Source: Nothopassalora personata
Lineage: Eukaryota; Ascomycota; Dothideomycetes; Mycosphaerellales; Mycosphaerellaceae
Reading direction: 5' to 3'
Length of the DNA: 64,000 nucleotides
Assembly (NCBI GenBank): GCA_033816765.1
Contig: CM066290.1
Span: forward strand, 1,364,001 to 1,428,000
In this document: positions 22,430 through 33,059 of the stretch, piece after piece
Position numbering within the stretch: the stretch's first letter is position 1
Layout: each line of letters opens with the position of its first letter
Position numbers and translations under genes: made by a program
The notes under the pieces: model-generated
Database searches by the model: none
What the model saw: the letters and a program-made list of their open reading frames with translations, nothing else
Told to the model about the DNA's origin: nothing

Positions 22430-23665
22430 TTACCTTCGCTTCTTCGTCTTCCCCTGCCAGGCATCTACAAACTGCGCCTTCTCCTTCACACCCAACCCCA
22501 ACGTCTTCGTCCTCCCCAGTCTGCACAGTGAATCCGCCACAAGATCGAGCGATCTCCTTTCTGATGGTGTAAGACCGTCGATATCAGTCTGTTCTCCGCC
22601 GTTTTGAAAGCTGTCGAAAAAGTTAGTATCGTACGGTCTACCTTCTGCGTGTCCTCTGGAAGCTTCCCTGCTGGCAATCTCCGCCGCAGTATCCTGTTGT
22701 CCTAAGGTCAGTGGGAGGCCAATCCGCACGCGGATGCAGTGCGTTTGTCGTGAGCACAATTTCCAGAGGAAGCGCGCAGCTTCGACGATGCCTGGGATGG
22801 GCGTGACGACGTCGGCTGGTGTGTAGCGGAGGGAGACCGGGTAGATGCTGGTGTCTTTGGTGGCCGAGAGGAGGGAAGGTGTTAGGCGGAGTACGCCTCT
22901 GCCGTTGCTTGTTGTGCTTTCCGGGAAGACTACGATGACTCGGTCCGGGTTCTGAGCGACCAGTTGTGATAGTGGTACTGCCTGGTCAGGTGGAGGTGGG
23001 AGAGTGAAGCATGCTGCTAGTGCGCCTTCGATAGATAGATGTCGTACTTTTCGAGATCCTGGATAGCTTTGGGTGAAGATCGGGTCGAATATGCAAGCCA
23101 GATACAGCACATCGAGAGGCGAGGTGTATGAAGATGCAATGACCGTCCCTGGTCCTGGCAAGGGATTGGATCCGCCTGGCTTTCCCAAAGATCTGATCAG
23201 AAGTGGGTCAGCACAGTGGTGTGATGTGATGAGGCCATGCAGGTCAAGCTCACCCGCGTCGGACGCCGTCGACTCTAATGTCGACCCACCAGACTCCAGG
23301 AATGCCCAAGATGCACCAAAGATTGGCTTTCCGCAAAACACCTGCTGGAGGCGTCCACTGGACGATGAGATACCAGACTGCGCAAGCAAAGATGAAGAAT
23401 GGTATGCGGAGGAAGAAGAGAAACTGTCGGGAATCATGTAGTCAGTCATGGGGTGCTCGATGAAAGTGCGTAGGATCATTACTTCCGGAGACATACAAGA
23501 TGGTATGGCGCAAGGAAGATGTTGCTTGGCGGAGGTGCGATAGTAAAGAAGGGTGCTATGCCGGAGCCTGAAAACGCGGACGAGTCAGTTGGGCGGGCGT
23601 GATATGCAAGCAGCTTCAAGCGACATCGAGGTACCTTTATCCCTGTACTGGCCATACTTCTCCAT
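22430..23665 (-). CDS. LOA1: Lysophosphatidic acid acyltransferase-like protein (LOA1/VPS66 family)
   Basis: Family members acylate lysophosphatidic acid at the ER and lipid droplets. Four exons give 344 residues: 23,665-23,635, 23,567-23,497, 23,423-23,254 and 23,192-22,430, with introns of 67, 73 and 61 bp. Splicing creates the typical start MEKYGQYRDKGSGIAPFFT, the membrane helix FLFFLRIPFFIFACAVWYLI and VRRGSLGKPGGSN. The acyltransferase block 1, usually H-x4-D, reads YTSPLD at 113-118, with Tyr in the His position; block 3 reads FPESTTSNGRG. The lack of the canonical His is, as I recall, a property of this subfamily rather than damage here. The gene is divergent from the kinesin gene. 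Confidence 0.85.
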
Positions 23666-24249
23666 ATCGCGTGCACATTCGTGTACTGTGCGAGGGTGAT
23701 GGTGAGCAGCTGTCCAGCTGGAGGTCAGACGAGCGTGCAAAGAAGATGCCGTGTGAGGTACAACATTTTATGAGCAGGACTGGGCGGCAGATGGGAAGCA
23801 GAAAGCGAGAATCAGTCAGACGCCAACGAAACAGAAGCGTCTGGTAGTCGATTCCGTGCGATATCCCAGGAACCCAGACCGAATCGGTGAGTTCGCAGCG
23901 CTGCCCTTGTTGGGACGAGCGTTTCTTGGAAGATGGTTGGTTGACATGTGAAGGCACGCGAATGACGTTAGACGGTTTGACTGTCACACCTGTGACACGG
24001 CCTTCAGAGAGAGAGAGGGCGAGTTGTTCATGAGAGAAAAGAGGTATAGCTGCTGTGATGGTCTGAGTGATGAGACGGATCGGCGGAAGTTGTCCCGACA
24101 GACGCTAAGGTTCAGATGTAAACACGCCGCCAAAACATTGATGAACCTTCGAAGGCACCGCGACTGTAGCGCTACGGACCACATTGGAGGATGGTCTGGC
24201 GGGTTGTTATCCTCACTTCGCATTGACGACAGTGTTGGACATAGTCACA
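23666..24249. promoter_or_regulatory. Divergent intergenic region between the acyltransferase and kinesin genes
   Basis: About 580 bp between divergent start codons, presumably holding both promoters and 5' UTRs. Open frames on both strands are short and unrelated to known proteins. The kinesin frame is open upstream to 24,184 but the extra residues are not conserved-looking. Confidence 0.45.
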
Positions 24250-27200
24250 ATGGAACGGCCAGCATCACAAATGGAGAACATACGCCCATCAGGTCTCAAG
24301 CCACCATCGAGGCTGCCCGCCTTGACCACCGGCAGAACGCTGCAAGAGACAACGGCGAGCGACCTCAACGCGAAGACTGCTGGCAGCCATATGCCGCCAC
24401 CGCCGCCGGGCATAATACCATCCAAGCACAAGCCTAGCGGGTGTACGTACAGTGTGCATATCAAGACGTGAAAGTGGAAACTGACTTTCCTATCCAGTAC
24501 CTGAGCCGCCCACGAAGCGTAAGACACTCGCAGAGCGTGCCGCGGAGCCAGCGAATCCCCTACGATCGCATTCGTCTACCAAGAACATCAGCGGTACTGC
24601 AGGCTTCGGCACGCGACCACCACCGAATCTCTCGAGCTGCCGAAACACGTCCAATGCCTCGACGGCAAGCTCGATCAGCAGCGTACGGCCAGGAAGCAGA
24701 CAGGCCACAGGACTGCGGCAAGGAGGGGTCACTCGACCCGCGAGCACAACACGACCGCACCCGCAGAGCGATGATCAGGAATCAGATGGAGAAGCATGGA
24801 TCATGGGTATGCGCAAAGGTACTCCCATCTTGTCCTTTAGCAACAGCCCCGTCAACGGCATCCATCTCCGCAAGACTCGCGCACAAGGCGAGCTTCGCAC
24901 CCTCGGGCAGGAATACAGCACTGCAACGACCAGGTCTCAACACTCTGGCTCGTCATACCAGAGCGATTCCAGCGACGATGGCGGAGTCTTCGGTCAATCG
25001 TCGCGAGACGCTTCTACTTCGACCACCTCTTCATACATGTCAGCACCATCCGCGCAACAAGATCAACCAGGAGGAACTGTCGGTGCCAGCCAACCCTCCA
25101 GTCGTAATGTATCACTAAGCACGCAATTCGCTGGGCTATCGCTCGCACAGACCAAATCTCGAGGCACGTCCTCGCGGCATCGGCCTTCTCTTGAGCGCAT
25201 CAAGGAAGAGGTCTCCCCTACCAAAATCCCCAAATTCTCCTGCACAACCCATACCCGTCTTCGTCATGCACAGTCTACACAAGCACTTGTTACCCCCACC
25301 CCAGTCAAGCACAAGCAATCAGTCAACGGTCTTCGTACTCCCGCAACAAGCGCGAGGCGAAGAGACATGCCAGTTTTCTTGACGAAAGACAAGCTAAGTC
25401 CTGTCGCAGCTTGGGACCCCATGCACCGCCTCGATGGTCTCGAAAAGATGTACTCTGGTCTTAAGGAGCAGATGGGAGAGGCCGCTCAAGCGAAGAGTGC
25501 TATCGAAGAGACATTGGCCCTGTACAAGACACGCGTACAGGAGCTGTCTGACGAAAATCGAGAGCTCACAGCCCAAACACGATCCCTCACGAGCGATCTC
25601 GATCGAGCACGAAACGAGCTTCACACGACGTCGACCGATCTTCGTCAAGTACGGCGAGATAACGAGCGCGAGCTGCAGGACCTGGCGAGAAAGCAGGAAA
25701 GAGAGGTTGATGAGCTCCGGGCGAAGCATGAAAAGGAGGTGCAGAGGCTGGAACGAGAGCGTGAAAAGCAAGCCGCTGAGTTCGAGCGGAAGCTTGAAGA
25801 GGTGAAGAAGGCGTTGGAGAGGGAGAAAGACCACGAGACCGCAGAGCTTACCTCAAAGCACTGGGACGAGATAGACGAGATGAAGAAAGATCATGATCAG
25901 GAGCTGTCAAAACTGCAGAAAGAAGTGGAAACGTTACGCGAAGCAGGCGAGAGCAGAGCAACGGAGTCTGCCACAGAAGTCCAACTCATGAGAGAGTCCA
26001 TCACAGATTTGCAGCGCCAGCTTGACGAGAACAAGGCGACAACGACCAGCTTGCGAAGCCGCATCACGACCTACGAGAATAAGATCACAATGCTCGAGCA
26101 GGAGAAGAACGGACTGATCTCCAAAACGCACTTCCTCGAGGGCAACCAAGAAGCGCAGAGTCATGAATTCACGACAATGCGCGAGCACATGGAGAAAGCG
26201 ATCTCGGAGAAGGAAGCGACGCTCGAGACCTTGCGCAGGGAGGAGGCGCTACGCCGGAAGCTGAACGCCACGATTCTGGAGCTCAGAGGCAACATTCGAG
26301 TCTTCGTGCGGACGAGACCACTCCTCAATGGCGAAACAGATGCCGCGAAAGTGGAGTATCTGGGGGAAGACGAGCTTGATGGATGCAAGGACATGGTTGT
26401 TCATGCTCCCGCAGCACAGACTGCGACTGGAAAGACTCGGAACGAGAAGCACAACTACTCCTTCGACCGTGTTTTCCCGCCAGGCACCGAGAATACGAGC
26501 GTGTTTGATGAGTGCAAAGAGCTCATCCAGTCGGTGGTTGACGGTTACAATGTCAGCGTCTTGTCCTACGGCCAGACAGGTAGCGGAAAAACTTTTGGCA
26601 TGTCTGGACCGGAAGGTATCATCCCGTCTTCGATCCGCCTTCTGATGTCTGAGATGCAGCGATTGAAATTCAAGGGTTGGGATTATGCTGTTGAAGCTTC
26701 GTTTGTGGAAGTATACAACGAGACGCTGAACGACTTGCTTGGCGACGCAAGGACTTGGGATGATGCTGACGATCTGGGCGCGACTGTCCGTGGCAAGAAG
26801 AAGGACAAGCATGACATCCACCATGATGCGGCTACTGGGAAGACAACGGTGACGAACCTTACAGCCGTCGGACTCTGGCCACCCCCTGATGATGCGGATT
26901 GGCCTCCTGCCGCACGCGTCAGCAGCAGTCCGTCCGCCAGTCCGAGAGCTTCTGGTGTAAATGCAGCAGCACAATACACTGAGAAAGCCGTAACGAACCT
27001 GCTCGACACTGCCGCCAAGAACCGGAGAGTAGCTGCGACGAAAGCCAACGAGCGCAGTTCACGAAGTCACAGCGTCTTCATCCTGACACTCAAAGGTCGC
27101 TGTGAAGCCACTGGCGAGACCACCGAAGGTGTTCTGAATCTTGTCGATCTTGCTGGCAGTGAAAGACTGAAGCAATCCGGAGCTGAAGGCAGCCGCATGA

Positions 27201-27543
27201 AAGAGACACAAGCCATTAACAAGTCTCTCAGCTCTCTTGGAGACGTCATTGCCGCATTGGGCAACAAGAGCCAAAACGGAGATGCGCATGTGCCGTACAG
27301 GAACAGCAAATTGACGCATTTGTTGCAGTACTCGCTTGGAGGCAGTACGGCGGGCAAGAGTTCTAGGACGTTGATGCTGTTGCATCTAAGCCCGCTGCAA
27401 GCGCATTGGCAGGAGAGTAGGAGTAGCTTGTTGTTTGGGAGTAAAGGTGAGTTTGTTCTCGGGAACTTCGTGAGGATGTTGACTGCTTTGCTAACAAGAC
27501 CGCAGTGCACGGTACCCACATCGGTACCGCGAAGAAGCGTTAA
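24250..27543 (+). CDS. klpA: Kinesin-14, C-terminal motor (KAR3/KlpA type)
   Basis: Minus-end-directed motor for spindle assembly and nuclear movement. Exons 24,250-24,442, 24,498-27,446 and 27,506-27,543 give 1,059 residues; introns are 55 bp (GTACGT donor) and 59 bp (GTGAGT...GCTAAC...CGCAG). A basic, Pro/Ser-rich tail (about 1-245) is followed by a long coiled coil (about 260-650), then the motor beginning NIRVFVRTRP at 663. The motor shows the P-loop GQTGSGKT at 756-763, switch I NERSSRSHS at 915-923 and switch II DLAGSE at 948-953. The last exon supplies VHGTHIGTAKKR. A Pro/Ser/Ala insertion of about 35 residues (about 855-890) lies in the motor before TEKAVTNLLD, where family members are usually short. 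Start chosen at MERPASQMENIRPSGLK; KlpA homologues begin similarly. Confidence 0.93.
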
Positions 27544-27956
27544 ACTTGCATGGAAAAGTTGGACGTTTCAATATGCTGGCATGATTGGGAGGAGGAAATG
27601 TTGTTGTCTAGCGTTGCATACCTTGGGACGATTGATAGGCTTGTTGGTGAAGGCTTTACTTCTTTGGCCTGGAAGACGTCTGATAGCGCATTGAATGCTG
27701 CCATGTGGCGACAGGGTAAGTATGTAGACGACCTGGAAAATGATGAGATGTTTGTACATGGGCTTCGTGTCTGGCATACGTGATGAGTTGCAGCGAGGCA
27801 TGGTGATGGTGGTGGCGCAGCTCGCCCTCGCCCTATGTAGGCTTGGAACTTCGCCCTGTATGGCTTTCACTACACCTCCCGCCAGCCACTACCTGGTGGC
27901 TCAATCCTTGGGCCCAGCCGAATATCTCTCGCCATCAACGAGTCGTCAAATTACGC
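27544..27956. other. Convergent 3' intergenic region
   Basis: Lies between the kinesin stop and the stop of the oppositely transcribed hydrolase. Presumably holds both 3' UTRs. No repeat, RNA gene or convincing frame. Confidence 0.5.
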
Positions 27957-28961
27957 TCATCCCATCGCCGCCACACCCTCCGCCAACTGCCTACAACTCA
28001 CCAAGAATCCACAGGTGTTGGCAGCGTTATACTCCACGCCCTGCTGCGCACACTCAGGGCTCGTCGTCCCGCATCCGTCACTCAGCAAGATACAATCATA
28101 CCCCTTCGAGAAGGAGTCCTGATAAGTCCCGTTGACGCACTGATCTGTATTGACGCCAGCGAAAAACAACGTCCTCAACCCTTCCTTCTCGAGGAACTGT
28201 TCCAACTCTGTCCGCGCTCCCCACATCCCACTCATGCGATTCTTGTAGACCCATGCATCAGGTCGTGTAGCCAGTCTTGTTCCCACCGAGTAAATTTTAT
28301 CGAGAGGCGGGCAAAGCGCAGTATTCCATTGATCCCGCATCAACATCCTTCCGACTTTCACCTCCTTGTCCGTCTCAGGATCCTTGACAACCCCCATATC
28401 ACTCCCAATGCCTTTGTACCCCCTCTTCGTCCATTTCATCCCATCCTTGACAATATCCCCACCCTCCTTCTGCGGCACCCCGTGTTTGTTCACACCAAAT
28501 CCAGTCTCTGAACTTTCAAACACCGCCGCGTCATCCTCCCACTCAACCTCATCGATAACAGCCTCAAAGCCAAACGCCCTCTTCACAGCCGGCGGGATTT
28601 CCACAACCTCTTGCTCCGTAAGTCCCCAATTCACCCAAACAACTCTAATTCCAGCTTTTCGACACGCTGGGATCGCATGTTCTACGAGCTGGTCTAATGC
28701 TTCGTGACCGGGACCTCGGGACTTGCCTAACGCGGGCGAGAGGAAGAAGTTCTGCATGTCTATGATTACCAAGGCAGATTTGGCGGGATCGATTGTGATG
28801 GGTGAAGTTGTGGTTGGGATCGTGACGCTAGGTGAGATGGGTGGTGAGCTGGGTTTGGGAGGGTGGGTGAGGTCGAAACCTGTTCGCGAGGAGTAGAGCC
28901 AGAAGTTGTGTTCGTTGCCTATTACGGCGCGGTGGTGTTCGGTATTGCTATTTGTAGCCAT
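27957..28961 (-). CDS. Isochorismatase-fold cysteine hydrolase
   Basis: Intronless, 334 residues. Cysteine hydrolases of this fold cleave amides, ureas or enol ethers; the substrate here cannot be told from sequence. The catalytic triad is visible: Asp68 in ALVIIDMQNFF, a Lys at about 240 in DAWVYKNRMSGMWG, and Cys275 in FFAGVNTDQCVNGTY. The cis-peptide region before the Cys (AGVN) is also typical. An insertion of about 50 residues between the strands (about 135-190) makes it longer than bacterial members (about 200 residues) but similar to fungal ones. The N-terminal 55 residues are polar and Pro/Ser-rich without a targeting signal. Confidence 0.85.
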   Translation of the reverse strand: MATNSNTEHHRAVIGNEHNFWLYSSRTGFDLTHPPKPSSPPISPSVTIPTTTSPITIDPAKSALVIIDMQNFFLSPALGKSRGPGHEALDQLVEHAIPACRKAGIRVVWVNWGLTEQEVVEIPPAVKRAFGFEAVIDEVEWEDDAAVFESSETGFGVNKHGVPQKEGGDIVKDGMKWTKRGYKGIGSDMGVVKDPETDKEVKVGRMLMRDQWNTALCPPLDKIYSVGTRLATRPDAWVYKNRMSGMWGARTELEQFLEKEGLRTLFFAGVNTDQCVNGTYQDSFSKGYDCILLSDGCGTTSPECAQQGVEYNAANTCGFLVSCRQLAEGVAAMG

Positions 28962-29373
28962 GGCGGAAGAGGCTTGGTCTGTAGCAAGATTGACGAGGGG
29001 AAAGTGTTATTACGAAGGAGGACCAAGGGTGGAGCGAAAGTAGAGAAATGGTAGAGTGACTTCCTTCGTCTTATCATTGACCCTGCTACAGCCTGTTAGC
29101 TTGACTAGATAGCATGTGTTATACGTGCGGGGAGGCGATAAAGGATGTGGCAATGCGATTGAGTTCGAGACCTGCCGTTCTTTGAGCTCTGGTCGGCCAA
29201 GCTCGAGCCGGCCTCGACTGCGATACATCTCTCGAAGCTGTCCGTGTGGATCAATGGACATGTTGATTCTGGCGAGTACATACATACCTACGCCTCGCTG
29301 CGCAGTAATTCCAGCATAGAGCATCCAATTGTTGCTCCCTAGGAAAACCATAACCTGAACAGACTGAAACTCT
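28962..29373. other. Intergenic region between the hydrolase and the carrier gene
   Basis: About 410 bp holding the hydrolase promoter and the SFC1 3' UTR. Minus frames here are open only by chance. Nothing else identified. Confidence 0.5.
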
Positions 29374-30395
29374 TTACTCCTCATAGTTGCCACCGGGTAT
29401 CATCTCACGGCCCTTCTCTAGGACTCCCTTGAGGTATTCGTATACGGCGAAAGTGACGGCCTGGCCAGGAGCCACCCGTGCGACTCTGGGCGTGATACCC
29501 ATCCAGAAAGCTCGAGCACCCTCTTGCTTAAGAAGCTGACTTGCGATGCTCTGGATACGTCCAAGAGCTGACTGGCCTGGCTCTGCGGGCATTTTTTGTA
29601 GACGTGTCTTGATCGTGTCGATAGGCGCGTTGCAGAATGGACCGACAGCGCCAGAGATCAAACCGATGCACATTGTCACGGGAGTCGATAGTGGCGCTGA
29701 AGGATCTTCGCTGATGTTCTGGAGGTATGCCTTGAGTTCGGTGTAGGCGGTGAAGTTGGCGGCCTGATTGGTACCCTGTCTAAGTGCCGTGAGTGACACA
29801 CCACGCCAGAGAGCGCCGACGCCTTCTTCTCTGAGCACCATCAGGCATGCATGGGCGGCGTTGCGGTACTTGGGGATGTCGAGTGGATCTGCCATGCTGT
29901 GATGTTGTGCTTGAAGTCGAATCTTGACAACTTCCATCGGCGTCACCACTGCGACGGCCTCTGTCACACCTGCTGCCAGACCAGCCATGAAGTTGGCGCT
30001 GCCCTTGATCTGACCGTCTTTCCCTGCCAATATCTGCTTGTACCACTCGTAGCTGGTGAAACGAATGGCCATCTTAGGCACAATACCAGTAAGCACAGCA
30101 CCCAAGCCTTTGTACAGACCAAGAGGCGTTTCCTTCCTCGCAATCTCCATACCAGTCTTGATGAAGCCTCGTCGCTTGGCGCCGGCTGTTCGCTGTCGTC
30201 TCGAAAGTTGCATGCGGACTTTGATCGTGTCTAGAGGATGACACACGAGTGCCTCCATCATACCAGCTCCTCCTCCAGCTGCACATTCTTCGTCAGCAAT
30301 GGACTTCCAATACTAAATTCTGCCATACCGATCAAGTTGGTCGCCGCAGAAGCTGGTTTCTTGCCGCCAGGGCCTGAGGTACTCTTTGCCGACAT
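29374..30395 (-). CDS. SFC1: Mitochondrial succinate-fumarate carrier
   Basis: Inner-membrane antiporter that brings cytosolic succinate into mitochondria in exchange for fumarate, needed for growth on acetate or ethanol (AcuL in Aspergillus). Exons 30,395-30,329 and 30,278-29,374 with a 50-bp intron (GTATGG...GTGCAG) give 323 residues. Splicing rebuilds the family N-terminus SAATNLIAGGGAGMMEALVC. Three carrier repeats carry the signatures PLDTIKVR, PMEVVKIR and PIDTIKTR. The motif order and the sequence MGITPRVARVAPGQAVTFAVYEY at the third repeat match SFC1 closely, rather than the citrate or carnitine carriers. The unspliced reading would start at the internal MMEALV and lose helix 1. Confidence 0.93.
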
Positions 30396-31062
30396 GGTTG
30401 CCTGTCTGCGAACAAGTTCATGCAGAAACGATCTAGAGGTCCAAAGGCGCGTTTGGATAGTTCGCGTTCAACAACCAGCACAGAAGTTGCAATCCAGTCT
30501 CGACCAGTGGTGTATTCTACGGGCAGTCGATCGGTAAATTACCGAAGGGAATCGGTGGGTAATAAAAGATCAACCATAAAGACCAGAACATGAAAATGTG
30601 CACGAGCACTCCATATGACCGAGGATGCTGTAAAGTCTCATTACGTAGCGTGGTAGAGCTCCAGGCTTGGCCGCAGTTGGCTCGCGTCGACGCGGAGCCT
30701 GTCCTGTTCCTGGTGGTTCTGGACGAACGGAGATGTACCTCGGCGCTGTCGGGCATTTGCGGATAGTCTCGATCGCGCCTGATTTAGACGACATCGGCTA
30801 TGAGGCTGGAGTGAACATTGTCGCAGGATATTCCGAGGCGTTTTCGCGGTTACCGCGTGAATACTTCGCTCTGCTCGGAAGCAGAAACATTTTTTGATGA
30901 TAGAGATCCAGAGCTTTCATGTGCAAAGCTGGCTGGCAAGCTTCGCGGGGATAATCGCGGGGCGTAGGATGGCTGCTTGGCGATCCTTGATGATGACTTG
31001 CCTGCCAGGCTATGACTTTTACATGGTCGAGAGCATAAGAAATATGTGACGGAGCCGCATGC
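30396..31062. other. Intergenic region between SFC1 and DFR1, no gene seen
   Basis: About 670 bp upstream of SFC1 and downstream of DFR1. Short frames on both strands (for example plus 30,667-30,897) show no family resemblance. Base composition is ordinary with CpA intact. Confidence 0.45.
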
Positions 31063-31758
31063 TCAGTTGCGTTCGTAAAGCTGGAACTCCACGCTGACTT
31101 CCTCTTCGGCAATGCTTTGAATAACCGGATCGTCCTCGATCGGCTCGCCCACGAAGGCCTGAAGCTCGGCGTGTGATGTTTTATGCCAGCCAGACGCGGA
31201 GTCTTCCAAGACATCTGGGAAGAAGGTATCACAATCGTAGTCTTTCGAAATTCTGGTCATGAGGATGCGGTTCGTCTGTGGCAGTTCAAGCGCTGCCTTG
31301 TAGATGCTCGAGCCGCCAATGATGAAAGCTCTGGTAGCAGGCAAGGCCTTGCCTTGCTTGACCATGCGTTCCACCGTTCGAAGGCCGGAGAGTATATCGG
31401 AGGCTACCACGACATCTTCGGGAAGAGAGCCCAGACTTGATCGCTCCTGCGAGCTAATGACAATGTTGGTCCTGTCCGGAAGGGGTCGTCGTTTAGGAGG
31501 GATGCTTTCCCAGGTCTTGCGTCCCATGATTACCACATTGCGAGTTGTGCCTTCTGGGATAGAGTCCTTGAGGGCGTCAGACTGTAGCGAACCAGTGATT
31601 TCTGGTGTCGGAACACGTTTCGTGACTCTGGAGAAGTATGCCATGTCTTTCTTCAGCATAGGCCATGGTAGGCCTCCGTTCTTGCCAATGCCATTTTTCG
31701 TGGTGGCTGCGACAATCAGTGTCAGCGGCAGCTGTGTGAGTGACATGTCGTCTCCCAT
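31063..31758 (-). CDS. DFR1: Dihydrofolate reductase
   Basis: Reduces dihydrofolate to tetrahydrofolate with NADPH, feeding thymidylate and purine synthesis; target of antifolates. Intronless, 231 residues. Visible are the Met20-type loop GIGKNGGLPWPMLKKDMAYF, NVVIMGRKTWESIP with the cofactor-binding Arg, RTNIVISSQ, the adenine-side motif FIIGGSSIYKAAL, and the C-terminal strand VEFQLYERN. Length matches fungal enzymes (about 200-230). The start MGDDMSL is used; the second Met four residues on is possible. It is the last intact gene before the transposon block, whose edge lies about 360 bp from its start codon. The gene shows no RIP-type mutation. Confidence 0.95.
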   Translation of the reverse strand: MGDDMSLTQLPLTLIVAATTKNGIGKNGGLPWPMLKKDMAYFSRVTKRVPTPEITGSLQSDALKDSIPEGTTRNVVIMGRKTWESIPPKRRPLPDRTNIVISSQERSSLGSLPEDVVVASDILSGLRTVERMVKQGKALPATRAFIIGGSSIYKAALELPQTNRILMTRISKDYDCDTFFPDVLEDSASGWHKTSHAELQAFVGEPIEDDPVIQSIAEEEVSVEFQLYERN

Positions 31759-31830
31759 AACGTGATGCGATGATGTTCCGCCAAAAGTGAGGGAGGTTTG
31801 TCGGCACAGCAGGAACGCGCAAAACCCGAA

Positions 31831-31877
31831 GTGGATTGGTGTGAAACACGAATTTCACGAATTTCACACCAATCCAC
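31831..31877. repeat. Perfect 16-bp inverted repeat upstream of DFR1
   Basis: Arm gtggattggtgtgaaa at 31,831-31,846 and its exact reverse complement at 31,862-31,877, separated by 15 bp containing the direct repeat cacgaattt/cacgaattt (second copy running into the right arm). It sits 73-119 bp upstream of the DFR1 ATG, within the likely promoter or 5' UTR, and could act as a paired operator or as an RNA hairpin. Function is inference. Confidence 0.8.
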
Positions 31878-31982
31878 GGGGCAGCTTCGAACAGCTCCAG
31901 GTAGAACACCTGTACCTGTCACGATCCAAGCGTGCACCGGCGCTGCAGCCCAATCAAACCTGAGGCAGCAGCCGCCAAGAAT

Positions 31983-32006
31983 CAGGTGACATTGATTAGT
32001 CACCTG
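31983..32006. repeat. 8-bp inverted repeat with 8-bp spacer
   Basis: CAGGTGAC at 31,983-31,990 and GTCACCTG at 31,999-32,006, about 225-250 bp upstream of DFR1 and 115 bp before the transposon boundary. E-box-like cores (CAGGTG/CACCTG) could bind a basic helix-loop-helix factor; no direct support. Confidence 0.45.
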
Positions 32007-32277
32007 CAGCCTTTTCACAAGCAGCCCCTTTCAATTCTAGCTGAGATACATGCAATCTACTATCTGCTTTTGAAACACCTTTATGAGCCCATTTCATGAC
32101 TTCCAACCACTTGTAACGTGATAGTACCGCATTATCGACGCTATCGGTTCGTAGGCGTACCGCCTAGTACTACTAGCTAACTTAAGAATTTATAATGTAT
32201 TCTATATATCCCTCCTCGAGCCGTACGCGGGTAGCGAGAAGGATAGAGGCACTATAGCCCTCGCTAATAAGGACGGG

Positions 32278-32450
32278 GAATATAAAGTAGAGGCAGTACT
32301 AGGAAAGCGTAAGTATAAGGGCAAAGTGTAGTACCTAGTACGATAGAAGGGCTAGCTAGAAGAGTACAATAGCTAGGAGCTAGTATAAGGACTCGTAAAT
32401 GCTACGCGTATAGTAGCCGAATATAAGGCGTTAGCGAAGACGGTATAAGC
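32278..32450 (+). pseudogene. Chromodomain of element D, RIP-mutated
   Basis: The plus frame reads EYKVEAVLGKRKYKGKV, then YLVR, KG, LEEYNS and ATRIVAEYKALAK, interrupted only by TAG/TAA. The stops fall where chromodomains have Trp or Gln (aromatic cage region), as expected from TGG to TAG change. This is the C-terminus of a chromovirus integrase, which normally steers integration to methylated histone marks. Confidence 0.75.
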
Positions 32451-32519
32451 CAGCGGAAGGATCCGCGAAGGCTACGCGTATAGTAGTCGAATATAAGGTG
32501 CCTACGAAGGCCGTATAAG
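32401..32519 (+). repeat. Short duplication of the chromodomain tail
   Basis: About 49 bp beginning gctacgcgtatagtag occur at 32,401-32,449 and again at 32,471-32,519 with mostly transition differences, 70 bp apart. Element A has only one copy at this place, so the duplication arose in D after the families diverged. Confidence 0.6.
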
Positions 32520-33059
32520 GCGCTAAAATAAGGGTATAGGTTATACATTTAGGCCTTAACCCTCCGGTAGCTAGATATAAGAACCTCTACCCCCGATAGT
32601 AAACTTAGCTATAACTAGCATATAAGACACTAACCTATAGTATCTTCTATCGAACTAAAAGGCTCGCTTACTTAGTTAAGCGAACACCCCCGATAGTAAT
32701 AACATTAGAGAGGGAGGTAAGGAGAGAGAAGAGTAGAGAGAAGAGTATTCATTTTAAAAATAAACTTTTATAGGGCGCGCTACGGCGCTACGTAGATAGA
32801 AGATAGGCGCGTAGTAGGCGGCTAATATACGCGGAGCGCGCGATTACTCGTTATTATCCTCCTTATTATCCTCCTTATTATACTCGCCCCGTAGGACTAG
32901 TAGTAAGAAGGCCCTATCGGCCGTAGTAGTATCGATATTTCTAGCCTATAGGAACTATAACTACGGTTAGTATAGGACACGTATACGACACGTATATTAC
33001 TTATAGTACGGCCGAGCTCGAAGAGTCTATTAAGGGCCCTATTCTACTCTTACTATAGA

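Larger units (their letters stand above)
32120..33059 (+). mobile_element. Chromovirus D, left part (5'-truncated, same family as A)
   Basis: From about 32,120 the sequence matches the reverse complement of the 3' third of element A: end of integrase, chromodomain, then the antisense ORF. The match begins inside pol, so the 5' LTR, gag, protease, reverse transcriptase and most of integrase are missing. The element is cut at 33,059 by insertion of A and resumes at 39,749. The junction with normal gene DNA is sharp: CpA and TpG are common before it and rare after it. The ATAGA at 33,055-33,059 is the left copy of the target duplication made by A. Confidence 0.82.

Noticed and set aside
22611..22641. 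Intron-like segment in the acyltransferase with a TACTAAC-type branch site and CAG
   Set aside because: It would be only 31 nt long, and the frame reads through without a stop, so the resemblance is probably chance.
1..32120. tRNA or 5S rRNA genes in the gene-rich half
   Set aside because: I looked for B-box and 5S-like sequences on both strands and found no foldable candidate; a covariance search could still find one.
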